Shown here piece after piece: positions 52,991-61,321 of a stretch of 64,000 bases of DNA. The stretch is from Akkermansiaceae bacterium (GTDB taxonomy: Bacteria > Verrucomicrobiota > Verrucomicrobiia > Verrucomicrobiales > Akkermansiaceae). The stretch covers positions 47,124 through 111,123 of the forward strand of contig CAIZNN010000278.1 of the NCBI GenBank assembly GCA_903934285.1, written 5' to 3'. Position 1 is the first letter of the stretch, and each line of letters begins with the position of its first letter. The notes under the pieces are model-generated. The model was not told where the DNA came from, ran no database searches, and worked only from the letters and a program-made list of their open reading frames with translations. The position numbers and the translations under genes were made by a program.

Positions 52991-53007
52991 TTGGCACGAA
53001 ATCTGCT
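52991..53007 (+). promoter_or_regulatory. Sigma-54 promoter of VPDGG-CTERM gene 1
   Basis: TTGGCACGAAATCTGCT fits the -24/-12 consensus YTGGCACGRNNNTTGCW with one mismatch, and the invariant GG and GC are exactly 10 bases apart. It ends about 77 bp before the start at 53084. The rest of the 277-bp gap after prsR shows no gene. Confidence 0.8.
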
Positions 53008-53083
53008 GCTCTTTCCATCGTCAGCACATCACCCACCGTTAAGGGGGGCAACCCCCACTTAGTTCCAAAAACAATCCATTCCA

Positions 53084-53689
53084 ATGAAAGAACATTCATA
53101 CTCAACATTAAGAGCATCCTTGCTGGTTGCCTTGGCGCTTGGCTCGGCCGCGAATGCCGGATCCATCTCAGGCTCGATGAGTTTCGCCTCAGACCCTAAC
53201 ACATTGATCAACGGCCTAACCCTGCAGGATAGTGCTGGGAACCCCACGGCGGTTCTGAGCAACGCCTTTGGCGTCAGGACATGGGGGAATGCTTCGGTCA
53301 ATGGAACTACGGGGTCGTTCGCCGTCATTGATGTCGGCACGGTCCCCACGATGGCAGCACCTTGGATTTTCAATCCTTCGACCCCCTTGCTTGCACTATG
53401 GTCGGTTACCGATAATGGCGTCACGTTCACTTTTAACCTGACGAGTTCAATGATCGCCTTCCAAAACGCTTCCTTCCTCTCGGTCTCCGGTACGGGAACG
53501 GTGACTGGCACGGGCTATACCCAAACCCCAGGCACTTGGAACTTCAGCACTCAGGAACCCGATGTCGGAGGCAAGTTCACTTGGTCCGCCTCAGCGGAGG
53601 CGGTCCCTGACGGTGGCACCACGATGGCCTTGTTCGGGCTGTCACTGCTGGGCCTTTACGGTGCCGGACGCAAATTCCGCAAACCCTGA
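53084..53689 (+). CDS. VPDGG-CTERM sorted secreted protein
   Basis: This 201-residue protein has an N-terminal signal (LRASLLVALALGSAANAG) and Thr/Ser/Gly-rich beta-type sequence with no recognised domain. The tail AVPDGGTTMALFGLSLLGLY is followed by GAGRKFRKP: a VPDGG recognition motif, a hydrophobic helix and a basic end, a verrucomicrobial variant of PEP-CTERM. It is expected to be cut by the exosortase at 41012 and placed on the surface or in the EPS matrix. A sigma-54 element lies upstream, next to prsR. Confidence 0.87.
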   Translation: MKEHSYSTLRASLLVALALGSAANAGSISGSMSFASDPNTLINGLTLQDSAGNPTAVLSNAFGVRTWGNASVNGTTGSFAVIDVGTVPTMAAPWIFNPSTPLLALWSVTDNGVTFTFNLTSSMIAFQNASFLSVSGTGTVTGTGYTQTPGTWNFSTQEPDVGGKFTWSASAEAVPDGGTTMALFGLSLLGLYGAGRKFRKP

Positions 53690-53714
53690 GTGCTCCCTTC
53701 AACGGAGGCGCCTT

Positions 53715-53732
53715 TGTGGCGTGCCTTCTGCA
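53715..53732 (+). promoter_or_regulatory. Sigma-54-like promoter of VPDGG-CTERM gene 2
   Basis: TGTGGCGTGCCTTCTGCA has GG and GC with 10 bases between and a CTGCA -12 box. GT replaces AC after TGGC, so it is a weaker match than the elements at 52991 and 61232. The -12 end lies about 37 bp before the start at 53769. Confidence 0.6.
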
Positions 53733-53768
53733 AACACAAACACAAACATAACCACAACCTAACAAATC

Positions 53769-54533
53769 ATGAAAACGAAAAAGCATCTTTTCACAGTGGC
53801 TTGTGCACTGGCCCTGGTCACGTCCGCGAATGCCGGCTTTGTTAATGGCGGGTTCGAAAGTGGTGATTTCACCGGTTGGACCTTGGAACGTGGCCTCAAC
53901 TACGGCGGTAATGGCTCCATCAGCTTCTCACCGGGGGCGGGGGGGCACGCCTATATCGTGGGACCGGGTACTGTGAATGATCCCTACTCTCCCTTTGACA
54001 GCGCGTTTAACGACAGTTACATGGCCCGGCTCAACGAATACGTCCCCCCTGGTTCTGCGGGCCTACGCAATGCCACCCGGATTTCGCAGACGGGCATCAT
54101 GGCACTCAATGAGACCGAAATCTACATCAACTGGGGCGCGGTGCTGGAAGATCCGAATCATCTTGCGGCTGAACAGCCATTCTTCCTCATTGAAGTTTAC
54201 AAGAATGGGTCCCTGTTTGGAAGCACCTACAAGATCGCCGACCCGGGTGTCGGTTGGACACTTTTCGGCTCTGGACCCGACGGCTCCCAGACTTATTATA
54301 GCAGCGGGCAGTATCATCTCGCCGGATTGGCGATGGGCGATAGCGTCATGGTGCAAATGACCGTGGCTGACTGTTCACTCTCTGGCCATGCTGGATGGGC
54401 TTATCTCGACGGCATCGGCGTCGATGCCGTGCCACCTCCTCCGGGTGTGCCGGATGGTGGCTCGACCGTCGCCCTGCTGGGCCTCGCTGTGAGTGCCGTC
54501 GGTGTCGTGCGGCGCAAACTGAAACAGTCCTGA
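53769..54533 (+). CDS. VPDGG-CTERM sorted secreted protein
   Basis: This 254-residue protein has a clear signal peptide (KHLFTVACALALVTSANAG). It continues with a FVNGGFESGDFTGWTLERG motif, the typical N-terminus of secreted lectin-like beta-sandwich proteins in PEP-CTERM species. The tail is GVPDGGSTVALLGLAVSAVG, then RRKLKQS. It is probably a surface or matrix protein processed by the exosortase. It is in tandem with 53084, with its own sigma-54-like element, and a strong hairpin follows at 54579. Confidence 0.88.
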   Translation: MKTKKHLFTVACALALVTSANAGFVNGGFESGDFTGWTLERGLNYGGNGSISFSPGAGGHAYIVGPGTVNDPYSPFDSAFNDSYMARLNEYVPPGSAGLRNATRISQTGIMALNETEIYINWGAVLEDPNHLAAEQPFFLIEVYKNGSLFGSTYKIADPGVGWTLFGSGPDGSQTYYSSGQYHLAGLAMGDSVMVQMTVADCSLSGHAGWAYLDGIGVDAVPPPPGVPDGGSTVALLGLAVSAVGVVRRKLKQS

Positions 54534-54578
54534 GACTCAACCAACGGCGGATCTTCATCCGACCCAGTAAACTCCAGG

Positions 54579-54606
54579 CAGGGTGCCGGTGAAAACCGGC
54601 ACCCTG
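54579..54606 (+). terminator. Hairpin terminator after the VPDGG pair
   Basis: CAGGGTGCCGGT-GAAA-ACCGGCACCCTG is a perfect 12-bp stem with a GAAA tetraloop, 46 bp after the stop of 53769. The bases after it are only moderately T-rich, so termination may need Rho or be bidirectional with the convergent gene ending at 54688. Confidence 0.8.
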
Positions 54607-54628
54607 TCCGTTCTCGTTCCAATCGACC

Positions 54629-54685
54629 AGCAACGCTGTGCCGGACGGCGGCATCACGGGTCGTGTTCGGAATCTCACTGACATC
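54629..54685 (+). pseudogene. Remnant of a VPDGG-CTERM tail
   Basis: After the hairpin, codons from 54638 read VPDGGIT. One frame over, codons from 54663 read VFGISLTSI, a normal-looking start of the hydrophobic helix. A frameshift thus separates a VPDGG motif from its helix. It is probably the end of a third sorted-protein gene, otherwise deleted, between the terminator and the convergent gene. Confidence 0.55.
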
Positions 54686-54687
54686 GA

Positions 54688-56154
54688 TCAATTCCCCTTC
54701 GAGAATCCTTGACGGTAGAAGCGGGTCGGATCGGTAACGAGCAGTTTGAAAATATCCTGCTGCCTGCCGGGAGCTAGAGTGCTGGTGGAGTCTGGCAGAT
54801 AGTCAACCCCCTGGATCATGGGGGTCCAGCCCGGCGCTGCAAGACTGGTGGAGGTCATCCACAACGGCACGATATCAATTCCATTGCTGCGCCGGGTGGA
54901 GGTAAGGAATATGGAGCCACCTTGAGCCGAGACAACAGGCACGGCGGAAAAATCCCCCGGGCCGTTTGGGTCAATGCCGAGAGCGTATTCGAGGAAGTTC
55001 GACAGGCCGTTCCCGTTTTGGTCGGCGGTGGCGACGAGCGCCGGGTAGAGGAAGGCGAACGACACGTAGCCGCTTTCGTAAGCACCCAGGTCGATGGTGC
55101 CGTCTTGAATCCGCGGACTTCCTGCTAGATCCGGCGTAGTGCCGCCCAAGGCATTATTGCCCACATTCAAGCAGGGGGAACTCGCGAAAAACCGCAGGTC
55201 GGCAGCGGAATTCGGGGCATTGGCAGCGCTCACCGCACCGACGAAATCAGGATTATTGGCAGCCAGGGTGCCATCGAGATTACCACTGCCCCAAACCACG
55301 ACATTGCCATCGTTGAAGCTGCCGGAGTTGTTAGCTCCTTCAATGAGACAGCACCCCACATCGGGGTGGCAATCACTGGCATTCTTGAGTTGCATGGAGG
55401 CGGCGGTGCCACTGCCCGCTGAGTTTCCCCAGACAATGCAGTTGCTCAGGACCGGACTCGAGTCCGAAAAGCTCTGCACGCCGCTGCCAGAATTGCCTTG
55501 GATGCTGCAGTTAGAGATCGAGGGATTGGCCGCAAAATTGTAAATACCCCCTCCATTCTGAGATTTGTTGCCTGAGATCTGCGAACTGGAGATGTTCAAT
55601 GATTTGGTTCCGCTAATGCCGATCAGGAAGACTCCGCCACCGAAAGTGCCCGATTGATTGCCGGCGATTATGCTGCGCTGGATGCTGCCTGTCATGCCGT
55701 TGCCCCAGAGGCCGCCTCCGTCGTATGTGCTGAAACAGTCTCGAATGGAGCAGGCATCCAGCACCAGACGGCTCGAAAAGGCGGAAATCCCGCCGCCATT
55801 AGCCGCATTTTCCCGTCCATTGCGGAGATGGAGGTTCCTCAGCGTAACGTCGGCACTTCCCGTGATGGTGAGGATGCGGGAACTGTTGTTACCACTCAGG
55901 GTGATACCGGATGGAAGAGCGGACGCGTCGAGAGTGAGCACACGCCCGGTGATATTCAGGGAACCGGAGGTCAGGGTGATCGTCGCACCGCTCAGGGCCG
56001 GGGCGAAGTCGATCACCTCGGTGCCGCCGCCGACGGCAAGGACATCCCGCAGGGAGCCTGGTCCGCTATCGGCGCTGGTGATCACGGTACCGGCCCGGGT
56101 GCCTGACGTCATCAATGCCGCCAGAAATAATAATACAGAATACTTAATTTTCAT
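54688..56154 (-). CDS. Secreted right-handed beta-helix protein with C-terminal NG-module
   Basis: This 488-residue protein has a signal peptide (IKYSVLLFLAALMTSGTRA). Beta-helix repeats follow, with GGGISAFSSRLVLDACSIRD, GGGLWGNGMTGSIQRSII and GGGVFLIG/GGGIYNFA at regular spacing, as in polymorphic-membrane-type and CSLREA-type repeat proteins. The C-terminal part has TADQNGNGLSNFLEYALGID, similar to the module of the two FN3 paralogues. It has no VPDGG tail and no sigma-54 element. A palindrome lies 17-42 bp upstream. Cell-surface location is inferred. Confidence 0.8.
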   Translation of the reverse strand: MKIKYSVLLFLAALMTSGTRAGTVITSADSGPGSLRDVLAVGGGTEVIDFAPALSGATITLTSGSLNITGRVLTLDASALPSGITLSGNNSSRILTITGSADVTLRNLHLRNGRENAANGGGISAFSSRLVLDACSIRDCFSTYDGGGLWGNGMTGSIQRSIIAGNQSGTFGGGVFLIGISGTKSLNISSSQISGNKSQNGGGIYNFAANPSISNCSIQGNSGSGVQSFSDSSPVLSNCIVWGNSAGSGTAASMQLKNASDCHPDVGCCLIEGANNSGSFNDGNVVVWGSGNLDGTLAANNPDFVGAVSAANAPNSAADLRFFASSPCLNVGNNALGGTTPDLAGSPRIQDGTIDLGAYESGYVSFAFLYPALVATADQNGNGLSNFLEYALGIDPNGPGDFSAVPVVSAQGGSIFLTSTRRSNGIDIVPLWMTSTSLAAPGWTPMIQGVDYLPDSTSTLAPGRQQDIFKLLVTDPTRFYRQGFSKGN

Positions 56155-56170
56155 GGCTTTGAAGAAACAT

Positions 56171-56196
56171 AAACTTCGACTAATCTACCGAAGTTT
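56171..56196. promoter_or_regulatory. Palindrome upstream of the minus-strand beta-helix gene
   Basis: AAACTTCG (56171-56178) and CGAAGTTT (56189-56196) form a perfect inverted repeat with a 10-bp spacer, 17-42 bp before the start at 56154. A second, imperfect AT-rich inverted repeat around TTCCGGAA lies at 56208-56235. Possible operator or 5'-UTR hairpin. The rest of the 322-bp gap (56236-56476) shows no gene. Confidence 0.45.
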
Positions 56197-56476
56197 CACG
56201 CCAAGCCAATAACTTTCTTCCGGAAAGAAGTTATTTTCTCCATGCGGCTGGCACGGCCTTTTCTGCTCCTCCTCGTGAGCGCTTGTGAGAGTAACAAAAA
56301 TCACTTTTGGCTGAACAAAATGGATTGACACACCGAATCATCCGCTTCACCCTCCCAAATGATGATCGGCTGGATAATAACAATGCTGCCGTGGTGATCC
56401 CACCGGGATTGGGTCATGCCTCGCGCAGCAACGGCTAGGGCAATCCCATCACTTCTCTAACAACAATAACACAACG

Positions 56477-57199
56477 ATGAAAAAGATGTATCACATGGCG
56501 TGCGGAAACCGGCGCGCGGAACGCGTTGCCAATAGCGCGGGCACTTGGGTAGGACGCCTGATGGGATTGGCCGTGGCGGCTGGTTCAAGCCGCCGGCGCC
56601 TGGCGACCGGCTTGATTTGCCTTGCCGTGCTCATTCCAACCGGCGGAGCCGTGAGCTGCAGCGACATGAATGGATCGCCACCGGTGCCGGCTGAGGCCTA
56701 TGTTTCCAAACCCAGTGGCAACCTTGCGCCCGGCGACGAGATCTTTGTCACGTTTTCCGGCGCCCCCGAGTTGAGCACCAAACAGAAAATCCAGCCGAAC
56801 GGCAAGGTTAGCCTGCCGACCATCGGCGATGTCAGTGCCGCCGGCAAGACCATTACCGGCCTCCAGCAGCAACTGACCATCCTCTATCAACCACACCTGC
56901 AGGACCCCACGACCGTGGTTTCCCTGGCTGGCGCGGCAGCCGGCGTTTACGTCTCTGGGGAGGTGTTGCGGGCCGGAAAGATTCCGCTCGACCGACCGAT
57001 GACGGTGCTCGAGGCGGTGATGGAGGCCGGCGGCTTCACCAAATTTGCCAATCCCAAGCAAGTCATTGTCGTGAGAAATCAGAGCGGCAAGAGCCGACGT
57101 TACGTCTTGAACATGAACGAAGCTCTCTATGGCAAGGAAAGCATCCCGTTCTATGTGAGGGCTTATGACGTCATTTATGTGAAGCAAAGCAATTGGTAA
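56477..57199 (+). CDS. Polysaccharide export protein (Wza-like, Poly_export plus SLBB)
   Basis: The 240-residue protein has a long N-terminal segment, a hydrophobic region (ATGLICLAVLIPTGGAVS) and C61 as possible lipid-modified cysteine (AVSC). The Poly_export domain follows (NLAPGDEIFVTFSGAPELS, IQPNGKVSLPTIGDVSAAGK), then an SLBB-type domain (VYVSGEVLRAGKIPLDRPMT, LEAVMEAGGFTKFANPKQV). It is shorter than enteric Wza but typical for exosortase loci. It should form or help form the outer-membrane export channel. prsT follows after 49 bp. Confidence 0.87.
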   Translation: MKKMYHMACGNRRAERVANSAGTWVGRLMGLAVAAGSSRRRLATGLICLAVLIPTGGAVSCSDMNGSPPVPAEAYVSKPSGNLAPGDEIFVTFSGAPELSTKQKIQPNGKVSLPTIGDVSAAGKTITGLQQQLTILYQPHLQDPTTVVSLAGAAAGVYVSGEVLRAGKIPLDRPMTVLEAVMEAGGFTKFANPKQVIVVRNQSGKSRRYVLNMNEALYGKESIPFYVRAYDVIYVKQSNW

Positions 57200-57248
57200 G
57201 GCCGCGCTTGCCCTGAGGCAATCTACTGTCCCGTATCCCCCACTACCC

Positions 57249-60200
57249 ATGAAAATCGCCCAACAACTGTTTAGCGGTGCGGCCGCCACGCTGCTGCTTG
57301 TCATCCTCCCGTCCGGGTGCAACAAGGAAGCCAAGGCCGCAAACAGGCTCGATGCTGCCAAGGAATATTTCGCCAAGGCTGACTACGCGGCTGCCGAAAT
57401 CGAATTCAAAAATGTGCTCGAACTGGAACCCGGTCATCCCGAAGCACTCAAGGGCATTGGCCTCATTTGGGTGCGCCAGGGCGCGACGCTCGACGCCGGC
57501 CGCGTACTGTCAGCGGCGAAACAGAAATTTTCGGCGGATGATGAGGTCGGCCTCGGACTGGCGCAGGCCATGTTTGAACTCGGCTTCATCGGCAACAGTC
57601 GCAAGGCGCTGCTGGAAGTGCTTGACCGCTCCCCGGCTCGTGGGGAGGCCTTGCTGCTGTTTGCCGACACCTCGCTCACTCCCGAGGCCATGACCGAATG
57701 CGAGGAACGCCTCGCCCTGGCTAATTCGCCTGACGCGGCACCCGTCCTGCTGGCCTCCGCGCTCCTCGAACTCCGCCGCGGTCAACTCGATTCCGGTGCC
57801 AAACTCATCGCTCGCGCCATTCAAGCCGATCCGCACTACGCCAGAGCCCTCGCCTTGCAGGGAGCTCTCTTCGCAACACGCAAACAACCTGACAAAGCTC
57901 TCGAATCCCTGAAGAAGGCCGCCGATCTCGCAGGTCCCCGCTCCCCCGAAACGATTTCCTATGCCAAGCTGCTAATCGGCCTCGAGCGCAAGGACGAAGC
58001 GCTGGCCCTGCTCAAAAAAGCGAGCGCCGCCGCCCCGGATTACCTGCCGCACTGGCGACTGCTCGCCCAGATCTCGATGGCCATGAACAACGACGCCGAG
58101 GCGGCGGTGTATTTGGCCAAGGTCCTTTCGAAAAGCCCTCTCGATATCGATGCGTGCGTCCTCCAATCCCAGATCTGGCTCCGCCAAAAGGAAACCGCCA
58201 AGGCGGTCAGACTGCTTGAAGAAATCACCAAAACCTTCCCGTCCCGCCCGCAGTTGGAACTCGCCCTTGGCAAAGCCTACCTCGCTGCCGGCGATTTCCG
58301 CAAGGCGACCGATGCGCTGGACCGTGTCCTCGTTCTCGTCCCGGGGGCGACCGACGCGGTGCTGCTGCGCACTGGCATTCACCTCCAGGCCGGCGAGCCG
58401 GCAGAGGCGATCCGCGCCATCGAGCCGCTCCTTGCCGCCGAACCGGCCAACCGCATGGCACAAGATCTCCTCGTCCAGGCGTACTGCGCCGCCAATCGCG
58501 GCGATGATGCCGTCGCGATCCTCCAAAAGCAGAGCGCCGCAGCGCCCGAAGATCCGGCGTTGCAACTGCGGCTCGGCCGACTCCTCGTCTCCCAGAAAAA
58601 ACTTACCGAGGCGCGCACGGCTTTTGAACGCGCTTTGGAACTCGCTCCGGACGAACCGGCATTCATATCCCAACTAATTGGCCTCGACCAACAGGAGGGA
58701 AAGTGCACCGAGGCCATGGCGCGAGCCGACGCCTACCTCGCCACCCACCCGCAATCCGCCCAAGCGAATCTCCTCAAGGCCGGTCTCTGCTTCACCCAAA
58801 AGGACTTCAAGACCGCTGAAACATTGGCCCAAAAAACCATCGAACTCAATCCGCAAGACCTGTCGGCCTATAGCATGCTCGTTCGCATCCAGATCGACGA
58901 CGGACGTTCGGAGCTGGCCATCGTGCGCCTGCAGGAAATCTTGAAAACCGCCCCCACCAACATCGCCGCCCGCATGCAGCTCAGCACCCTGCTCCAGCAA
59001 CTCGGCCGCATTGACGAGGCCCGCGCCAGCTTCGAGGAAATGGTGAAGATTACTCCCAACTTCGCCCCCGCCTACAACAATCTCGCCTGCATCGACGCGG
59101 AGACCTCCGGCAATCTCGACCAAGCTCTGCAGAACGCCCGCAAAGCCCGCTCGCTCGCCCCCAAGGCTCCGGCCATCGCTGACACCCTCGGCTGGATCGA
59201 TTGGCTCCGCGGCAATTACAGCGAGGCCTTGCCACTCCTGCTGGAAGCCGCGACAGAACTGCCCCAAGTCGCCACCGTGCAGTATCACCTCGCGATGGCC
59301 CACTACATGATGCATCAAATCCCGGAAGCCAGCGCCGTCCTCGAAAAAGCCTTGGCACTCCCCGGCGAATTTCCCGAAAAATCCGAAGCGGAGCGCCGCC
59401 TCGCCACCCTTCGCGACGGCGCAAAGTTGGAACTCGCCGCCCTTGAGCAGCAGCTGAAAAACGACCCCAAAGACTTGGTACTCATGGTCTTCCAAGGGCA
59501 AAAGCTTGCCGCTGCCGGACGCGCGGAGGACGCGGCCGCCGCCTACCAGAACGCGCTTGCCATCAATCCTCAAATCGAAGCCGGCTATCTTAGCCTGGCC
59601 GATCTCTACGCCAACGCTCTCAACCAACCCGACAAGGCCCTGACGGCCGCCAGTCAGGCCCGCAAGATTGCCCCGCAAAGCCCGCGCGCGGCGGCCGTGC
59701 TCGGCACCGCGAATTTCCGCCTCGGCAAGCATCAGGACGCCTATAGCCTGCTTCAGGAAGCCGCCCGCAAACTCCCGGCAGACTCCGCCGTCCAATATGA
59801 CTACGCGTGGGCCGCCTACAGCACCGGACGGGTGTCCGACGCCCGCGCCATCATCGGCAAGCTTGTCCCAAGCGATCCCGCCCAGGCGGCGGACGCCAAG
59901 GATTTTCTCACCCTCACCGCCCCGAATGCGGCCGCCGGCACCGACACGCCTGCGTTGCTTGAGAAAAAACTGGCGGCCAGCCCCACCTACGTTCCAGCCC
60001 TGATGATCCGGGCCGCGCTGCAGGAAATGGCCGGTGAAAGCCCGGCGGCATCCTATGCCAAGGTCCTCGAGGTCTTCCCACTGTTCGACCCCGCCCGCAT
60101 CGCCCTCGCCAGGGTTTACCTCAATGATCCCGCGAAACTTGAGGAGGTTGAAAAACTCGCCAATGCCGCGCGCGAGCGGCTCAAGGATGATCCCGACCTC

Positions 60201-60455
60201 AGCGGCATCCTGGCCATCGTCAATTCCCGCAAAGGCCAGTTCAACTATGCCGCCCAGCTCCTCGTGGAACTCGCCGCCAAACGCCCGCTCACCGGCGGCG
60301 AACTCTTCGCCCTCGGCATGTCCCAGGCCGCCACCAAACGCTCCGATGAGGCCCGCCAGACGCTCGCCCAAGCGCTCCAGACCAAACTCCCGGAGGCCGA
60401 TGCCGCCACAGCCAAGGCCACCCTCGAGGAACTAACCAAGCCGCCTGAGCGGTAA
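57249..60455 (+). CDS. prsT: PEP-CTERM-system TPR-repeat lipoprotein
   Basis: The 1068-residue protein starts with a lipoprotein-like signal (TLLLVILPSGC, C24, with Pro at -3, slightly atypical). Almost the whole rest is tetratricopeptide repeats of about 34 residues (AKEYFAKADYAAAEIEFKNV, AEAIRAIEPLLAAEPANRM, ARTAFERALELAPDEPAFIS and others). Length and architecture match PrsT, which accompanies PrsK/PrsR and Wza-like exporters and probably scaffolds the EPS export complex in the periplasm. Long open frames on the opposite strand are codon-bias shadows. Confidence 0.9.
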   Translation: MKIAQQLFSGAAATLLLVILPSGCNKEAKAANRLDAAKEYFAKADYAAAEIEFKNVLELEPGHPEALKGIGLIWVRQGATLDAGRVLSAAKQKFSADDEVGLGLAQAMFELGFIGNSRKALLEVLDRSPARGEALLLFADTSLTPEAMTECEERLALANSPDAAPVLLASALLELRRGQLDSGAKLIARAIQADPHYARALALQGALFATRKQPDKALESLKKAADLAGPRSPETISYAKLLIGLERKDEALALLKKASAAAPDYLPHWRLLAQISMAMNNDAEAAVYLAKVLSKSPLDIDACVLQSQIWLRQKETAKAVRLLEEITKTFPSRPQLELALGKAYLAAGDFRKATDALDRVLVLVPGATDAVLLRTGIHLQAGEPAEAIRAIEPLLAAEPANRMAQDLLVQAYCAANRGDDAVAILQKQSAAAPEDPALQLRLGRLLVSQKKLTEARTAFERALELAPDEPAFISQLIGLDQQEGKCTEAMARADAYLATHPQSAQANLLKAGLCFTQKDFKTAETLAQKTIELNPQDLSAYSMLVRIQIDDGRSELAIVRLQEILKTAPTNIAARMQLSTLLQQLGRIDEARASFEEMVKITPNFAPAYNNLACIDAETSGNLDQALQNARKARSLAPKAPAIADTLGWIDWLRGNYSEALPLLLEAATELPQVATVQYHLAMAHYMMHQIPEASAVLEKALALPGEFPEKSEAERRLATLRDGAKLELAALEQQLKNDPKDLVLMVFQGQKLAAAGRAEDAAAAYQNALAINPQIEAGYLSLADLYANALNQPDKALTAASQARKIAPQSPRAAAVLGTANFRLGKHQDAYSLLQEAARKLPADSAVQYDYAWAAYSTGRVSDARAIIGKLVPSDPAQAADAKDFLTLTAPNAAAGTDTPALLEKKLAASPTYVPALMIRAALQEMAGESPAASYAKVLEVFPLFDPARIALARVYLNDPAKLEEVEKLANAARERLKDDPDLSGILAIVNSRKGQFNYAAQLLVELAAKRPLTGGELFALGMSQAATKRSDEARQTLAQALQTKLPEADAATAKATLEELTKPPER

Positions 60456-60459
60456 AACA

Positions 60460-60487
60460 AGAGGCGCAGGAATCATCCTGCGCCTCT
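60460..60487 (+). terminator. Hairpin terminator after prsT
   Basis: AGAGGCGCAGGA-ATCA-TCCTGCGCCTCT is a perfect 12-bp stem with a 4-base loop, beginning 5 bp after the prsT stop. No T-run follows. Confidence 0.8.
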
Positions 60488-60513
60488 GAGACAAATGACC
60501 GCCGACACAGGGT

Positions 60514-61017
60514 TTAGGCCTGCTGTAGAGCGTCAATGACGAGTTGTGAGCGAAGGTTGTCAGCCAGGGCCCGGCCGATGATCCCGCGCGAGTGCAGGTC
60601 AATGATGGCGGCCAGATAGAGCCAGCCTGCGGAGATGGGGATGAAGGTGATATCGCCAGCCCAGACCTGATCGGGTTGCGCCGGGAGAGATTGGTCTAGC
60701 AAGATGTCAGGCTAGGGTTTGTCGGCCCTTCCGTCGCTGGTTTTTGGCACGTAGGTCTTGGGCTGGGTGGGTGTCGGCACAGCTGCATGGTAGTAGCTAC
60801 TGCGGGGCACCCCGAGAGTGACACAGATCCGGCGGATTGGGCTGCCGCTGGCCTGGCGGATGTACTCGATCATTTCCCTGAGTCGGGCTGGGAAACTGGC
60901 TTGCCGGTATCGAGCAACTCGACGGCCTGAGCTTTCAATTCGGCTGTGTAGCGCTTGCGTGGTTTCAATTTCATCTGTGGCATATTTTTGGAGGTTGCTG
61001 GTCCAGGAATCTAGCAC
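60514..61017 (-). pseudogene. Remnant of an IS3-family transposase
   Basis: On the minus strand, 61017-60712 encodes the HTH_21-type N-terminal part (IRQASGSPIRRICVTLGVPR-SSYY). After a stop, 60702-60514 encodes the start of the integrase core (DQVWAGDITFIPISAGWLYL, AIIDLHSRGIIG). The rest of the DDE domain is missing and the reading frame is broken near 60705. No terminal inverted repeats are recognisable. The element is inactive. Confidence 0.8.
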
Positions 61018-61035
61018 ATTCCATCAGACGTGGGG

Positions 61036-61132
61036 AAGGCGCCCAATGACGTGTATGACGCGCCTTGGAGGAGTCGGGAATGCTTACAGTTTCGCGGCGC
61101 GGAGGAGTCGGGAATGCTTACAGTTTCGCGGC
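61036..61132. repeat. 34-bp tandem direct repeat beside the IS remnant
   Basis: GGAGGAGTCGGGAATGCTTA begins at 61067 and again at 61101, with 32 of 34 bases continuing identically (CAGTTTCGCGGC). Just before it, AAGGCGC (61036-61042) and GCGCCTT (61060-61066) form an inverted repeat around CCAATGACGTGTATGAC. The rest of the gap to 61231 shows no gene. Confidence 0.75.
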
Positions 61133-61231
61133 TTTCCGCCCCCAGCGAGGTTTAGATAGACCGGCAATTCCGTAACCCATGCTATTGGTAACTAACGCTT
61201 TAGGAATGTTCGTCGGTGCCCGCAGGGAATC

Positions 61232-61248
61232 TTGGCATGCGATCTGCT
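61232..61248 (+). promoter_or_regulatory. Sigma-54 promoter of the IPDAG-CTERM gene
   Basis: TTGGCATGCGATCTGCT has GG and GC 10 bases apart and shares TTGGCA, G and ATCTGCT with the element at 52991. Its -12 GC is about 75 bp before the start at 61322, nearly the same distance as at 53084 (78 bp). Confidence 0.77.
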
Positions 61249-61321
61249 AGTTGATTCGCATCGGGTGCAATGCAATGCACCTAACAACAAGCGCGCAGGG
61301 CAGCCTGAACGCACAAAGACC

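Noticed and set aside
56249..56266. Sigma-54-like TGGCACGGCCTTTTCTGCT before the Wza-like gene
   Set aside because: The spacing between GG and GC is 13, not 10, and it is over 200 bp from the start codon.
58674..60371. A 565-residue open frame antisense to prsT, and similar long antisense frames (35280-35996, 36180-37115, 36952-38463)
   Set aside because: They mirror GC-rich codons of well-supported genes and have no family motifs or starts with ribosome sites; they are treated as shadows.
60514..61017. An active IS3 insertion sequence
   Set aside because: The integrase core is truncated, a stop interrupts the frame and no terminal repeats are seen.
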